Assembly (NCBI GenBank): GCA_001986395.2
Contig: MQVO02000194.1
Location: 1-15,340, forward strand
From: Irpex lacteus
Lineage: Eukaryota; Basidiomycota; Agaricomycetes; Polyporales; Irpicaceae
Reading direction: 5' to 3'
DNA: 15,340 nucleotides
Shown in pieces: positions 1-6,914 of this stretch. The notes beneath the pieces were generated by a model. It was not told the DNA's origin and searched no databases. It saw nothing but the letters and a program-made list of their open reading frames with translations. The position numbers and the translations under genes are program-made. Numbering within the stretch: the first letter of the stretch is position 1; each line of letters opens with the position of its first letter.

Positions 1-39
1 TAGCAACAATAGGACTTAAATAAAGATAAATATGAAACA

Positions 40-204
40 TTATAATAATAAAAGATATAAACCTTCTAATAAATAAGGTAAAATAAAATAAAAAGATATT
101 AATAAAATAATATTAAAAGATAAAATATAAGAAATACTCTTATTAATATAAATAGATTTAATTAAATAATAAGTAACTAAAATAATAATTAAATAATTAA
201 ATAT
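40..204 (-). CDS. Hydrophobic ~54-aa open frame of unknown identity
   Basis: An open frame of about 54 codons reads from an ATA near 204 to a TAA at 40-42, downstream of trnF on the same strand. The product would be almost entirely Ile, Leu, Tyr, Phe and Ser, with two stretches that could span a membrane (residues about 3-15 and 30-54). I do not recognise it. Its first codons lie inside the 48-bp inverted repeat shared with 635-682, so the front may be shared repeat rather than gene. In DNA this A+T-rich a frame of this length can arise by chance, and composition alone makes it look hydrophobic. It could be a remnant of a small membrane subunit, but no diagnostic motif is visible. Confidence 0.25.
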   Translation of the reverse strand: MFNYLIIILVTYYLIKSIYINKSISYILSFNIILLISFYFILPYLLEGLYLLLL

Positions 205-206
205 TT
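159..206. repeat. 48-bp inverted repeat, left arm
   Basis: This segment is the reverse complement of 635-682 over 48 bases with no mismatch that I can see. The two arms enclose trnF, trnI and atp8. Confidence 0.85.
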
Positions 207-209
207 TTT

Positions 210-253
210 AAATTTAAAAACAAAAAATAAAAAATATAAATAAAAGAATAGGG
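210..253. repeat. 43-bp direct repeat, copy 1
   Basis: It begins AAATTTAAAAACAAAAAATA and ends AGAATAGGG. It recurs at 752-794, differing only by single-base changes in A runs. Copy 1 ends against the 3' end of trnF; copy 2 lies upstream of atp8. Confidence 0.85.
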
Positions 254-325
254 TCCCCAAAAAGACTTGAACTTTTATCAATAAAGCTTCAATTTATTGC
301 TCTAACCAAATTAAGCTATGGGAAC
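252..325 (-). tRNA. trnF: tRNA-Phe (GAA)
   Basis: On the minus strand the sequence folds as a full cloverleaf. The acceptor stem GTTCCCA/TGGGGAC has one T-G wobble. The D-arm has a GG-containing loop. The anticodon stem is ATAAA/TTTAT with loop TTGAAGC, giving anticodon GAA. The T-arm is AAAAG/CTTTT with loop TTCAAGT. The discriminator as written is C, which is unusual for Phe. Two bases separate it from the upstream trnI on the same strand, so the two are probably processed from one transcript with atp8. Confidence 0.93.
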
Positions 326-327
326 TT

Positions 328-400
328 TAAGTCTAAGATGGATCGAACATCTATTGCCTCCTTATCAAGGAGATATTTTAAACCATTAAATAATAGACTT
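328..400 (-). tRNA. trnI: tRNA-Ile (GAT)
   Basis: Minus-strand cloverleaf with a perfect 7-bp acceptor stem AAGTCTA/TAGACTT and discriminator A. The anticodon stem is TCTCC/GGAGG with loop TTGATAA, giving anticodon GAT. The T-arm is AGATG/CATCT with loop TTCGATC. It lies directly after atp8, whose first in-frame stop as written falls inside this tRNA (386-388), and 2 bp before trnF. Confidence 0.95.
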
Positions 401-560
401 ATTTATATTAAATTTAGTTATTAATAATCTCACGATTTGTAACTGTAAAAGATATGGTAAAATTACTCATGAAACTAATACTAATAAGGCGAATAAGATT
501 ATATAACCGTAAAATAATTGATTTAAAAAGAAAAAATGGTATTAATCCCCCAAATTTATT
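386..560 (-). CDS. atp8: ATP synthase F0 subunit 8
   Basis: Atp8 is a small membrane subunit of the mitochondrial ATP synthase stator. The minus strand encodes the family pattern: IPFFFLNQLFYGY near the N-terminus, a hydrophobic span, then SWVILPYLLQLQIVRLLITK, close to the conserved C-terminal end of fungal Atp8. A TGA inside the membrane span must be read as Trp. Length is about 52-56 residues, normal for the family. One extra T in the T run after CCA (near 526-531) shifts the frame as written. The usual Met-Pro-Gln start is not visible, so the 5' end is approximate. The first in-frame stop overlaps trnI by 15 bases, so the true end may be earlier, or created by RNA processing. Gene order is atp8-trnI-trnF. 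The hydrophobic core makes the identification fairly secure. Confidence 0.75.
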
Positions 561-634
561 ATAAATTTTTAATTAAAAAAAAGTTATTTATCCCTTAATA
601 TAAGGAATAGATTTATAGAACTTTAAAATTTTAT

Positions 635-682
635 AAATATTTAATTATTTAATTATTATTTTAGTTACTTATTATTTAATTA
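635..682. repeat. 48-bp inverted repeat, right arm
   Basis: Reverse complement of 159-206. Confidence 0.85.
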
Positions 683-751
683 TTTTTATATATCTAAATA
701 AAAAAAGTATTTAATTATATAAGAGAGTATAAATTTTATTTTCTTAAACAT

Positions 752-794
752 AAATTTAAAAACAAAAAATAAAAATATAAATAAAGAATAGGGG
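752..794. repeat. 43-bp direct repeat, copy 2
   Basis: Same sequence as 210-253 apart from single-base length differences in A runs. It is followed by AGGGGAGGGAGAATCTTTAA, which recurs with small changes near 10552. Confidence 0.85.
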
Positions 795-1081
795 AGGGAG
801 AATCTTTAATTTATTTAGAGATTATTCCTTCTCTATTGATTAAGTTTATATGTTATAATATTATAGAGAATTATAAAAAGAAAAATTACATAAAAGTAAA
901 CCTAGTCCTCCCCCTCCTTTTTAATTTATGTTGCGTTGACAAAAGGTCTTAAAGGTTCAAGTCCCACCACTAGTATTAAACTAATTAATATACTAAACAA
1001 TCAGTATTTAGGAGTGACAGCTTCGCTTAACATGTGGCTTCTACGCCGTAAAGGTTAAAGTCCCCTCACTAGTCTAATATA

Positions 1082-1152
1082 CTAGCATGCTAGATTAAAG
1101 GTAACTACCTTGCTTCAGACAAGGCGATAAAAGTTCTACTCTTCTGCGGTGC
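1082..1152 (+). tRNA. Degenerate tRNA-Trp-like (TCA) segment
   Basis: The anticodon arm is perfect: CCTTG/CAAGG around the loop CTTCAGA, giving anticodon TCA, the mitochondrial Trp anticodon that reads TGA and TGG. A 3-bp D-stem TAG/CTA encloses a GG-containing loop, and a T-arm-like AAAAG/CTTCT with one mismatch follows. The acceptor does not pair properly: at best four pairs between GCAT and GTGC. A functional Trp tRNA of this type would fit the TGA-as-Trp codons here, but the poor acceptor makes this copy doubtful. Confidence 0.4.
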
Positions 1153-1172
1153 TCTACCATTATCAATGGAAA

Positions 1173-1268
1173 GCAAGTGTTGTATAATGGTAATTACTTT
1201 CGCCTTACTAGTAAAGGCTTATATCATATAGAGTAGCGGTTAATACTCGTTCGATCAGCGTAACTTGT
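1173..1268 (+). tRNA. Degenerate class II tRNA-like segment (Leu-UAG-like)
   Basis: An acceptor GCAAGTG pairs with AACTTGT in six of seven positions. A D-loop contains TGGTA. An anticodon-like stem GCCTT/AAGGC carries the loop ACTAGTA with TAG centred but C instead of the invariant T33. A perfect 5-bp stem GAGTA/TACTC sits where class II tRNAs have a long variable arm, then TTCGATC as T-loop without a good T-stem. The order of parts fits a Leu or Ser tRNA, but the defects suggest decay or sequence error. Confidence 0.33.
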
Positions 1269-1280
1269 ATATATTATATT

Positions 1281-1595
1281 TTGCTTCTGGCACAATCCTT
1301 AGACGATAGTACATACTCAATCAAGCATACAATTACTTTTTTTGCTCTTGTACTAGCGATTCCGCTATCTTCTACAGCAATTTCTACTGAACCACAAAAC
1401 GCTCTAGTACAAAAGGCTACAATCTCAGCTACTCTATTTACACGAAACGTAGTTATCGCACTGCTATTTGCAGCAGCACTATCATACAATTGTTTTAGTA
1501 CAGTGTCTCTAAAATCATTTGTTGTAGGAGTTGGACTATACTCAGGTCTAATTCATGCAACTACTGTTACACAATCCCCAAAAAAAACTAGTTAG
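1281..1595 (+). pseudogene. nad2: nad2 5' part, cut off at a hairpin repeat
   Basis: Nad2 is a membrane subunit of respiratory complex I. The frame from a TTG at 1281 encodes about 100 hydrophobic residues. Residues about 50-98 match the N-terminal region of fungal Nad2: an LFTR segment, SYNCFSTVSL, then GLYSGLIHATTVTQS, equivalent to the conserved GLFHxTxxTQS stretch. Immediately after TQS the frame enters CCCCAAAAAAAACTAG (from 1576), an arm of the dispersed hairpin repeat, and stops within seven codons. About four fifths of a normal Nad2 is therefore missing here and not found elsewhere in the window. TTG as start is uncertain. Codons use many CTA, GTA and C-ending triplets, unlike the TTA-rich atp8. 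It could be a truncated copy or one exon of a gene in pieces. Confidence 0.65.
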
Positions 1596-1599
1596 AATT
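1576..1599 (+). repeat. Hairpin-repeat left arm at the nad2 break
   Basis: CCCC, a run of A, then CTAGTTAGAATT: the left half of the dispersed palindrome found complete at 6320-6378 and 11333-11392. Only one arm is present, and it marks the exact end of nad2 similarity. Confidence 0.75.
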
Positions 1600-1660
1600 A
1601 TAAAAGAAAAACTTTTATTTCTCTCGAAGAGGGTGACATATATTCTTTACTTTACTTTTA

Positions 1661-1771
1661 TTATCCAAACACATTCACATTTTTCGTAACACGAGGGATA
1701 ACTCGTTCTGTGGCAAGTCTTCCTGATAGTTGAATACGAATACCACAATGTGAGATGGAAGATGACAAAAA
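1661..1771 (-). pseudogene. rps3: rps3 fragment (mitochondrial ribosomal protein S3)
   Basis: Minus-strand translation gives SSISHCGIRIQLSGRLATER followed by VIPRVTKNVNVFG and TAA. The core GIRIQLSGRL...ER.VPR matches the conserved C-terminal block of fungal mitochondrial Rps3, a protein of the small ribosomal subunit. Only about 35 residues are visible against several hundred in intact genes. The upstream side dissolves into A+T-rich sequence containing a perfect palindrome (about 1791-1814), and the downstream side ends at a natural-looking stop. Codon choice resembles the nearby nad2 and nad5 pieces. The identity rests on one motif block, so it is probable rather than certain. Confidence 0.55.
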
Positions 1772-1860
1772 TAATAAAATAAGATAGTTATTAAAATTTA
1801 ATTAAATTTTAATTACCCACACAAGCTAGTTAGTTTTACTTTTTTTATCCAGGAAAGAAA

Positions 1861-2046
1861 ATAGGTGAAAAATTATCAATGGAATTGTTAAAGGAGCTGG
1901 TGTTGTAGGTGCTGGAGCTGCAGTTGAACAAAGTATACGTGGGGAGAAGAAATGATAATGCTAGTAATAATAATGGTAATAGCGGGAACAGTGGTGGAAA
2001 TATTGGAGGTAACAGTGGTGTAAATAATGGAGGTAACAGAGGCTCC
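1861..2046 (+). pseudogene. Gly/Ala- and Asn/Gly-rich broken frame
   Basis: One frame reads INGIVKGAGVVGAGAAVEQS before a stop soon after 1950. A frame shifted by one base then reads a run rich in Asn, Gly and Ser (NNNGNSGNSGGN and similar) to about 2046. A single base change near 1945 would join them, so a low-complexity protein gene broken by one indel is plausible. The family is not recognised. The Asn-rich hydrophilic character recalls the tail of the 437-aa protein at 12376-13689, but no shared motif is visible. Simple repeats of AATAATGGT and GGAGGTAAC could also give this pattern without any gene. Confidence 0.3.
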
Positions 2047-2110
2047 CATAAAATAATTCTCTTATTTTATTTTATATTTTAATTATATATCTAATTATTT
2101 TTTAATTTAA

Positions 2111-2251
2111 CTCATTGTGATTATTGAACTGATGCTTCTTTCTGTAACCATTCTAGTTCTAGTTATGGCTTATAATGATAACGATACAATTGGACAAATT
2201 TATTCAATTATTATTATTATTGCTACTGCAGGAGCTGAAAGTGCTATAGGA
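2111..2251 (+). pseudogene. nad4L: nad4L internal fragment
   Basis: NAD4L is a small complex I membrane subunit of roughly 90 residues. This frame encodes about 47 residues with the family's strongest signatures: IELMLLSVTILVLV and GQIYSIIIIIATAGAESAIG. Similarity begins at CTC 2111, just after an in-frame TAA, and ends at GGA 2249-2251, where the next codons (PHFHLLN then TAG) are unrelated. About 20 residues are missing at each end. No frameshift is seen inside. It sits upstream of an inverted nad5 piece; in many fungal mitochondria nad4L directly precedes nad5 on the same strand, so this local order has been broken by inversion. Confidence 0.8.
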
Positions 2252-2465
2252 CCCCATTTTCATTTATTAAATTAGGCATAACCCCATAATCTCTATAATT
2301 AGGCCCATTCATGACACTGTCATGAGTATTTTCGGCATTATGAGGGGTAAGTTGTAAATGAATAGGATATTTCCCACTATAAATATTAAAATGCAACCCG
2401 GTTTCTCTGCAATGAGCCATCTGACCCTTGATTTTATCTACCTCTTCCGTCTCCATTTTACCCAC
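2244..2465 (-). CDS. 73-aa open frame of unknown family
   Basis: The minus strand is open for 73 codons from ATG 2463-2465. The product is hydrophilic, starting MGKMETEEVDKIKGQ and containing PHNAENTHDSVMNGPNYRDY. I recognise no family. Its stop-proximal codons overlap the last codons of the nad4L piece on the other strand, so it fills the gap between the nad4L and nad5 pieces. Amino-acid content is protein-like, not a low-complexity A+T product, which suggests a piece of a real gene, perhaps plasmid- or intron-derived. Confidence 0.35.
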   Translation of the reverse strand: MGKMETEEVDKIKGQMAHCRETGLHFNIYSGKYPIHLQLTPHNAENTHDSVMNGPNYRDYGVMPNLINENGVL

Positions 2466-2508
2466 TTTTAATTAAAACTTAAACTTAATTGATGGGGAGT
2501 ATTGATGA

Positions 2509-3429
2509 TTAAATTGCAGTAGTTCGTTGACTAATCCATACTTGTACTGTTAGAGCACCCTTCTTATTAGCAGTAGTACATTGTCCTGTTTCAATAAGTG
2601 TTCGAGTACTGTTATTAAATGATCCGATTAGTGATACAAGCCCTAGCATGATGTATAGAGCGTATGATGTAATAACACCTGTGTCGTAAGCAGCTACAGA
2701 TCGACCTGTTCCTGTTAGAACTGTACTTAGACCGTATGGTCCAGCTAGTTCGATAACTCCTCGGTCAAGAACCTTAGAGATAACAAGTCCAACTCGTAGT
2801 GAAGCACTGATAATGAAACCGGTTGAATAGTGCGTCCCAGTACCACTTTGCGTTAAGGAATGAGTATACAGCATATCCAATAGGTCCGTTTGTTAGACCA
2901 ATTGTGAATGCAGGTACCACATGGTATAGATATAGTGCTAGACCAGCACCGAATAGGCTACCAATAGCAGGTAGTAGCTTCATTAGTAGAGTAGTCCGAA
3001 TTCAGCTTCAATCAGTGTAATGTGGTTAGGGTGTTGGTATAGAGCAGTTGATAGAAATCTGTACCTACTCCCACATACATGTCCTTTGCAATGTAACCAA
3101 ATACAATTGACATGATTGATAGAAATTACCAGAGGAATTACAATGATCATAGGTGCTCGTGAGCATGTAGATAGTAACCCTTAGGGGCATTAGGTGTTGT
3201 AAAGAATGTTAGTGATACTAGTCGGAATGAATAGAAGGCTGTGAATACAGCTGAAATTGTCCAGCCAGTATTGCCATTGTACCAGATACTTCGTATTGTC
3301 CTAGAGCTACTTCAAGGATTAGATCCTTACTGTAGAACCCTGTCATAAATGGTAGAGCCATTAGAGATAGAGATCCGATAAGGATAGCTGTGTAGGTAAA
3401 TGGTAGGAAGTTAACCAGACCTCCTAGAA
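2509..3429 (-). pseudogene. nad5: nad5 3' part with several frameshifts
   Basis: Nad5 is the large proton-pumping subunit of complex I. Reading from 3429 down to 2509, Nad5 similarity is continuous but changes frame several times. In order: [20 protein letters not shown] and [13 protein letters not shown] (about 3425-3300); [18 protein letters not shown] (about 3260-3195); HAHE then IIVIPLV (about 3165-3125); SIVFGYIAKDMYVG (about 3115-3070); ITLIEAEFG and MKLLPAIGSLFGAGLALYLY (about 3020-2920); FLNAKWYWDALFNRF (about 2860-2820); SKVLDRGVIELAGPYGLST (about 2790-2720); DTGVITSYALY (about 2690-2640). The stop is at 2509-2511. Every break looks like a one-base indel with good residues on both sides. 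The N-terminal half is absent: similarity stops where the 890-bp repeat starts. Confidence 0.88.
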
Positions 3430-4320
3430 GATTATCTGAGTATTAAGACAATCCACTTAGAATCTAAGAGGTCGTGGTTGGAGGATAATCAGTCTTCTAA
3501 TCTTAAATATAGTCTCATCAAATACTTGTAAAGCTAAAGGGGATTGGAACCTTAAGATATGAAGGGAATAATACGATATATTTGTATAGTAATAAAAGTT
3601 TACTAGAATGAGGAATCTCCGATAAAAGCAAATAAAGACAATCAATACTTTTTTAATTTAGGGGGGAGTGTCAAGACGAGTACATTTGCATCAATCCGAA
3701 TATAATATATTTGTACTTTTATCTATATAATCGCAGGGTATTCCTCTATCAAGAATAGTATTATGTATTATTTTTAGCTATATTTTTATATTCTTCGAGT
3801 TTATAGATATATTATATAATACTAGAACACAACGCCATTTTCATGTAAGATGTTGGAATGTATTTATAATTCTTTCTACGTATGCATCAGATATATTATT
3901 ATGTCTATGTATAACAGTAAAATCTTGTTTTCATTTTCAATAACTCTTTGTATAATTTCTAGATAACAGATAAAAGTATAGAATGGTTTATAAATCTATC
4001 CAAAAAAAACTAGGCTCTTTGTTGGAAGTACTTTTTTAAATTTATCCTTTTTATTACCTTAACTTCTATTAAATTACTGTTATTTGATAGAAGAATAACT
4101 AATTCTAAACCCAATAATATTAATTCCTCATTAGAGAGATATAGATTGTTTCACTACGGTACTCTAAAAATTTACATTCATTACTTATTACTCCACTTTC
4201 TAAATCTTTATTATACTTTTCTATCATACCATTCACTGCTGAGTACTACCAACAACACTTCTAACACATGCACTAGAAATACTTTACTGAGACTGAGATT
4301 TTGTTGATGCAAATAAAGAC
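3430..4320. repeat. 890-bp direct repeat, copy 1
   Basis: This copy starts GATTATCTGAGTATTAAGAC and ends TGCAAATAAAGAC, matching 14448-15340 throughout. Differences are almost all one- or two-base length changes in short runs, for example AGGGGGGAG versus AGGGGGAG and AACGCCATT versus AACGCCCATT. On the left it abuts nad5 at its break, and on the right a border repeat and then a nad4 piece. Within it, about 30 bases at 3627-3656 are repeated at its end and just beyond (4309-4338). Confidence 0.95.
3660..4230 (-). pseudogene. Broken unknown frame inside repeat copy 1
   Basis: The minus strand carries the same coding-like segments as 14675-15180 in copy 2, but with more frame breaks. One missing T in the run at about 3930 cuts short the segment that in copy 2 reads through ENEKQDFTVIHRHNN. 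The product family is not recognised. Since both copies share the segments, either the better-preserved version is the original or sequence errors differ between copies. Confidence 0.35.
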
Positions 4321-4371
4321 AATCAATACTTTTTTAATCTACTTAAATAAAATTAAATAAATTACACAGTC
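4321..4371 (+). repeat. Border repeat (CTACTTAAA...ACACAGTC), copy 1
   Basis: AATCAATACTTTTTTAATCT followed by ACTTAAATAAAATTAAATAA and ATTACACAGTC. The first part recurs at 5869-5904 before cox1. The second part recurs at 5162-5201 and 8194-8233. Here it separates the 890-bp repeat from a nad4 piece. Confidence 0.85.
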
Positions 4372-4393
4372 TTTCTTTCTTTTTAATCTTATT

Positions 4394-4582
4394 CCCTTTC
4401 TCCTACTTTAATAAGTAGACCTGATGATACAAAACCATGAGCTTACTGATAATACTAAACTACCAGTTAAACCTGTGATACTATAAGAGAATATACTTAA
4501 TATACATACAGCCATATGAGATAAAGAACTCTAAGCTACTATAACTATCAGATCAGTTTGTTCTTAATGTTATTATAGGTGC
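4394..4582 (-). pseudogene. nad4: nad4 middle fragment
   Basis: Nad4 is a proton-pumping membrane subunit of complex I. Minus-strand translation gives TLRTTDLIVIVA, then SSLSHMAVCILSIFSYSITG and LTGSLVLSVS, matching the conserved Nad4 stretch TLRQxDLKxxIAYSSxxHMN...GLxGSxxLMxSHG. Several single-base breaks occur (around 4560, 4545 and 4425), and after them HGFVSSGLLI-like residues are readable in another frame. The piece is about 60 residues of a protein normally near 480. It lies downstream, in minus-strand order, of the earlier Nad4 piece at 5549-5860, so the two are collinear but separated by about 970 bp that include a homing endonuclease remnant and hairpins. Confidence 0.7.
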
Positions 4583-4872
4583 CCTAATTAAAATTAATTA
4601 AATTTTAATAACCCTACCAAAATAATTAAATAATTTATTAAGCCACTAGCCACTAAAGTGGAGTGGAGAGTGATTACAATAAACTATTATTCTTTTGAAG
4701 AGTTAAATAAATAGAGTAGGGAAAAGAGTTAAATAATTATAAAAATATTATTCTAAGATTATTTATTATTAATCGCTAGCTCCCTTTAAATTCTTTAACT
4801 TTACTCATCTTTGAGAGAACAAACATTAATTTATTTTAATTGTTTAATTAAATTTATTCTTATTCTAACAAT
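4583..4872. other. A+T-rich spacer between nad4 piece and hairpin repeat
   Basis: No gene is visible. It includes a palindrome AATTAAAATTAATTAAATTTTAA (about 4587-4610) resembling that at 1791-1814, and a short GCCACTAGCCACTAAAGTGG segment near 4640 that can form a small hairpin. Confidence 0.5.
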
Positions 4873-4920
4873 CCCCCAAAAAACTAATTAGAATGAATTC
4901 TAATTCCTAGTGTTTTTGGG
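4873..4920. repeat. Hairpin repeat
   Basis: Complete imperfect palindrome: CCCCCAAAAAACTA, then TTAGAAT/ATTCTAA around a 2-base centre, then CTAGTGTTTTTGGG. Confidence 0.8.
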
Positions 4921-4948
4921 ACTCTGATTCTTTAGTTATTATTTGTAA

Positions 4949-5036
4949 GTTAATTGGAGGGAGGACACAAGGGGGAATCCCTCTAGTACTAATCTTAACT
5001 CTTTGGAACCCAAGTTAATTGGAGGGAGGACACTCA
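4949..5036 (+). repeat. Short direct repeat of GTTAATTGGAGGGAGGACAC
   Basis: The 20-base unit occurs at about 4952 and again at about 5014, with unrelated sequence between. Each copy is G-rich against an A+T-rich background. Confidence 0.75.
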
Positions 5037-5161
5037 GTTAAATAAATAGAGTATTTATTATCCTTTAGGTTAAAGAGAATTAGAATAAATAATAAGATAG
5101 CTATTTACTTAGTCTATCCATATTCCACAAAGGGTATTAGTTAGAATTATATTGTTAAATA

Positions 5162-5201
5162 GACCCTCTACTTAAAATAAAATTAAATAAATTACACAGT
5201 C
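5162..5201 (+). repeat. Border repeat (CTACTTAAA...ACACAGTC), copy 2
   Basis: Forty bases identical to 8194-8233, starting GACCCTCTACTTAAAATAAA. It is followed within 12 bases by the hairpin-repeat arm that precedes the endonuclease remnant. Confidence 0.9.
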
Positions 5202-5211
5202 TGTACCCTAA

Positions 5212-5235
5212 AATAATTCTAACTAGTTTTTTTGG
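5212..5235 (+). repeat. Hairpin-repeat right arm before the endonuclease remnant
   Basis: AATAATTCTAACTAG followed by a T run and GG. Only the right half is present. LAGLIDADG coding similarity starts at the next base, mirroring the left-arm-only copy that ends nad2. Confidence 0.75.
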
Positions 5236-5517
5236 ATGGTAGTAGGATTTACTATTGCTGAAGGATCCTTCCATATTAAGTCCAACGGTGATTTCTGTTT
5301 TAGTCTGAAGCAACGTCCACATCTAGTACTGTTTGAAGCACTGCGGCTACTATTTAACACTCGTGTAAAGATTCACACATCAGATGGTTATAATACTTTG
5401 GTTATGACTTCACTACGGGATCTGACAACAGTGGTTACTTTCTTCTATTCTCCGGGCTTCACCCTCTGACAGGACTGAAGCTTCACAGCTACATGCGGTG
5501 GATCGAACAAATGAAGG
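5236..5517 (+). pseudogene. LAGLIDADG homing endonuclease, C-terminal part
   Basis: LAGLIDADG endonucleases are encoded in group I introns and cut intron-less alleles to spread the intron. The frame reads VGFTIAEGSFHIKSNGD (the second LAGLIDADG helix, with acidic Glu), then FSLKQRPHLVLFEALRLLF and LVMTSLRDLTTVVTFF. One base is missing near 5457; in the next frame the family ending HPLTGLKLHSYMRWIEQMK continues to about 5517. The first half of the protein is not upstream. A matching first half (LAGMIEGDG) lies 600 bp downstream at 6076-6279 after a cox1 exon, so the two halves of one gene may be present in swapped order. Start is artificial: it begins exactly at a hairpin-repeat arm. Confidence 0.78.
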
Positions 5518-5548
5518 TAATTATTAATAAAAAGAATAGGGGAGGTAC

Positions 5549-6279
<731 letters not shown>

Positions 6280-6288
6280 TGCAGCTCT

Positions 6289-6308
6289 AATTATATTTTA
6301 CCTTAAGA
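6289..6308 (+). repeat. 20-bp direct repeat, copy 1
   Basis: AATTATATTTTACCTTAAGA, identical to 6901-6920. It lies at the end of the endonuclease remnant; the other copy covers the 3' end of the minus-strand 71-aa frame. Confidence 0.8.
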
Positions 6309-6319
6309 GTAGAAATAAT

Positions 6320-6378
6320 CCCCAAAAAAACTAGTTAGAATTATTTATAATACCTAGTTTTTGGGATGTTTTTTGGGG
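6320..6378. repeat. Hairpin repeat, extended form
   Basis: CCCCAAAAAAACTAGTTAGA, then ATTATTTATAATACCTAG, a T run, GGG, ATG and TTTTTTGGGG. Together with its upstream GTAGAAATAAT it matches 11322-11392 over about 70 bases with one G of difference. Confidence 0.88.
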
Positions 6379-6896
6379 AGGGTATAGGTTCATAGAAGTA
6401 AACTGTATAACTTAGATAATTAATTACTGACTCTCTTGATTTATCCTCCTATCCTTGTAAATAATCTTTACTAAAGAAAATAAATATAGTAAAATTTTAA
6501 TCTGTTAAAATAAATAATTTTAATTTATATCACTACTTTAATTTTTTATTATATTTAATCTATACACACTTTCCTCTTACCACTGCACTACTTAGTTACA
6601 TATGCCCTATAACTTTATGACAACTCTAATCCATTTCCAACTAAAAAACAGATAGTTATTTTTATATAAGCTTATTGCTAGGATTTTTTTTTTTACTTTA
6701 CTCTTTTTCTTTTTCTGTGCAAGACTAAAGAATTATACTCTCTCTTTCACTTTTTATTTACTTTGCACTGATATACTAATTTATTTAATAACTCATTTAT
6801 TACTATTCCAAATATAACTCTATTAAACTTTAACTAGCATTTATTAATCTTTATATTAAATTATTATTAGAGAATTAACTATAGGTATATATAAAT
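6379..6896. other. A+T-rich stretch without recognisable gene
   Basis: About 500 bases in which I find no tRNA, no conserved protein similarity and no complete hairpin repeat. It contains pyrimidine-rich tracts (6690-6760). Confidence 0.6.
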
Positions 6897-6914
6897 GGTA
6901 AATTATATTTTACC
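6897..6914. terminator. Small palindrome at the end of the 71-aa frame
   Basis: GGTAAATTATATTTTACC folds into a short hairpin that overlaps the stop codon of the minus-strand frame. It could mark a transcript end or a processing site; this is inference from position only. Confidence 0.3.

Larger units (their letters stand above)
561..904. other. A+T-rich intergenic stretch upstream of atp8
   Basis: I see no gene here. It holds the right arm of the 48-bp inverted repeat (635-682), copy 2 of the 43-bp direct repeat (752-794), and a G-run cluster AGGGGAGGGAG at about 790 with a C-rich counterpart near 908 that could pair with it. A promoter for the atp8 transcript could lie here, but no motif can be assigned. 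Confidence 0.6.
905..1268 (+). other. Degenerate tRNA-like cluster
   Basis: Several tRNA-like parts follow one another. A T-arm-like GGTTCAAGTCCC sits near 954, followed by CACTAG. An Arg-like unit at 1011-1070 has an acceptor of only five pairs (AGTGA/TCACT) and an anticodon arm with a six-base loop around TTCTAC. A second T-arm-like GGTTAAAGTCCC follows, then a Trp-like unit (1082-1152) and a class II Leu-like unit (1173-1268). Each has some correct arms but broken acceptors or loops. They could be decayed duplicates, tRNAs damaged by single-base sequence errors, or tRNAs needing RNA editing. Base composition is less A+T-rich than the surroundings. Confidence 0.5.

Noticed and set aside
1274..1489. 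71-codon minus-strand frame
   Set aside because: Antisense to the nad2 piece.
2823..3020. 65-codon plus-strand frame
   Set aside because: Antisense to clear Nad5 residues.
3457..3645. 62-codon minus-strand frame in repeat copy 1
   Set aside because: It is Phe/Tyr/Ile-rich and is not kept open in copy 2, where the A and T runs have other lengths.
3430..3650. Group I intron core suspected from AATATAGTCTC and AAGATATGAAGG
   Set aside because: I could not find a matching partner for P7 or a convincing P-Q-R-S order on either strand.
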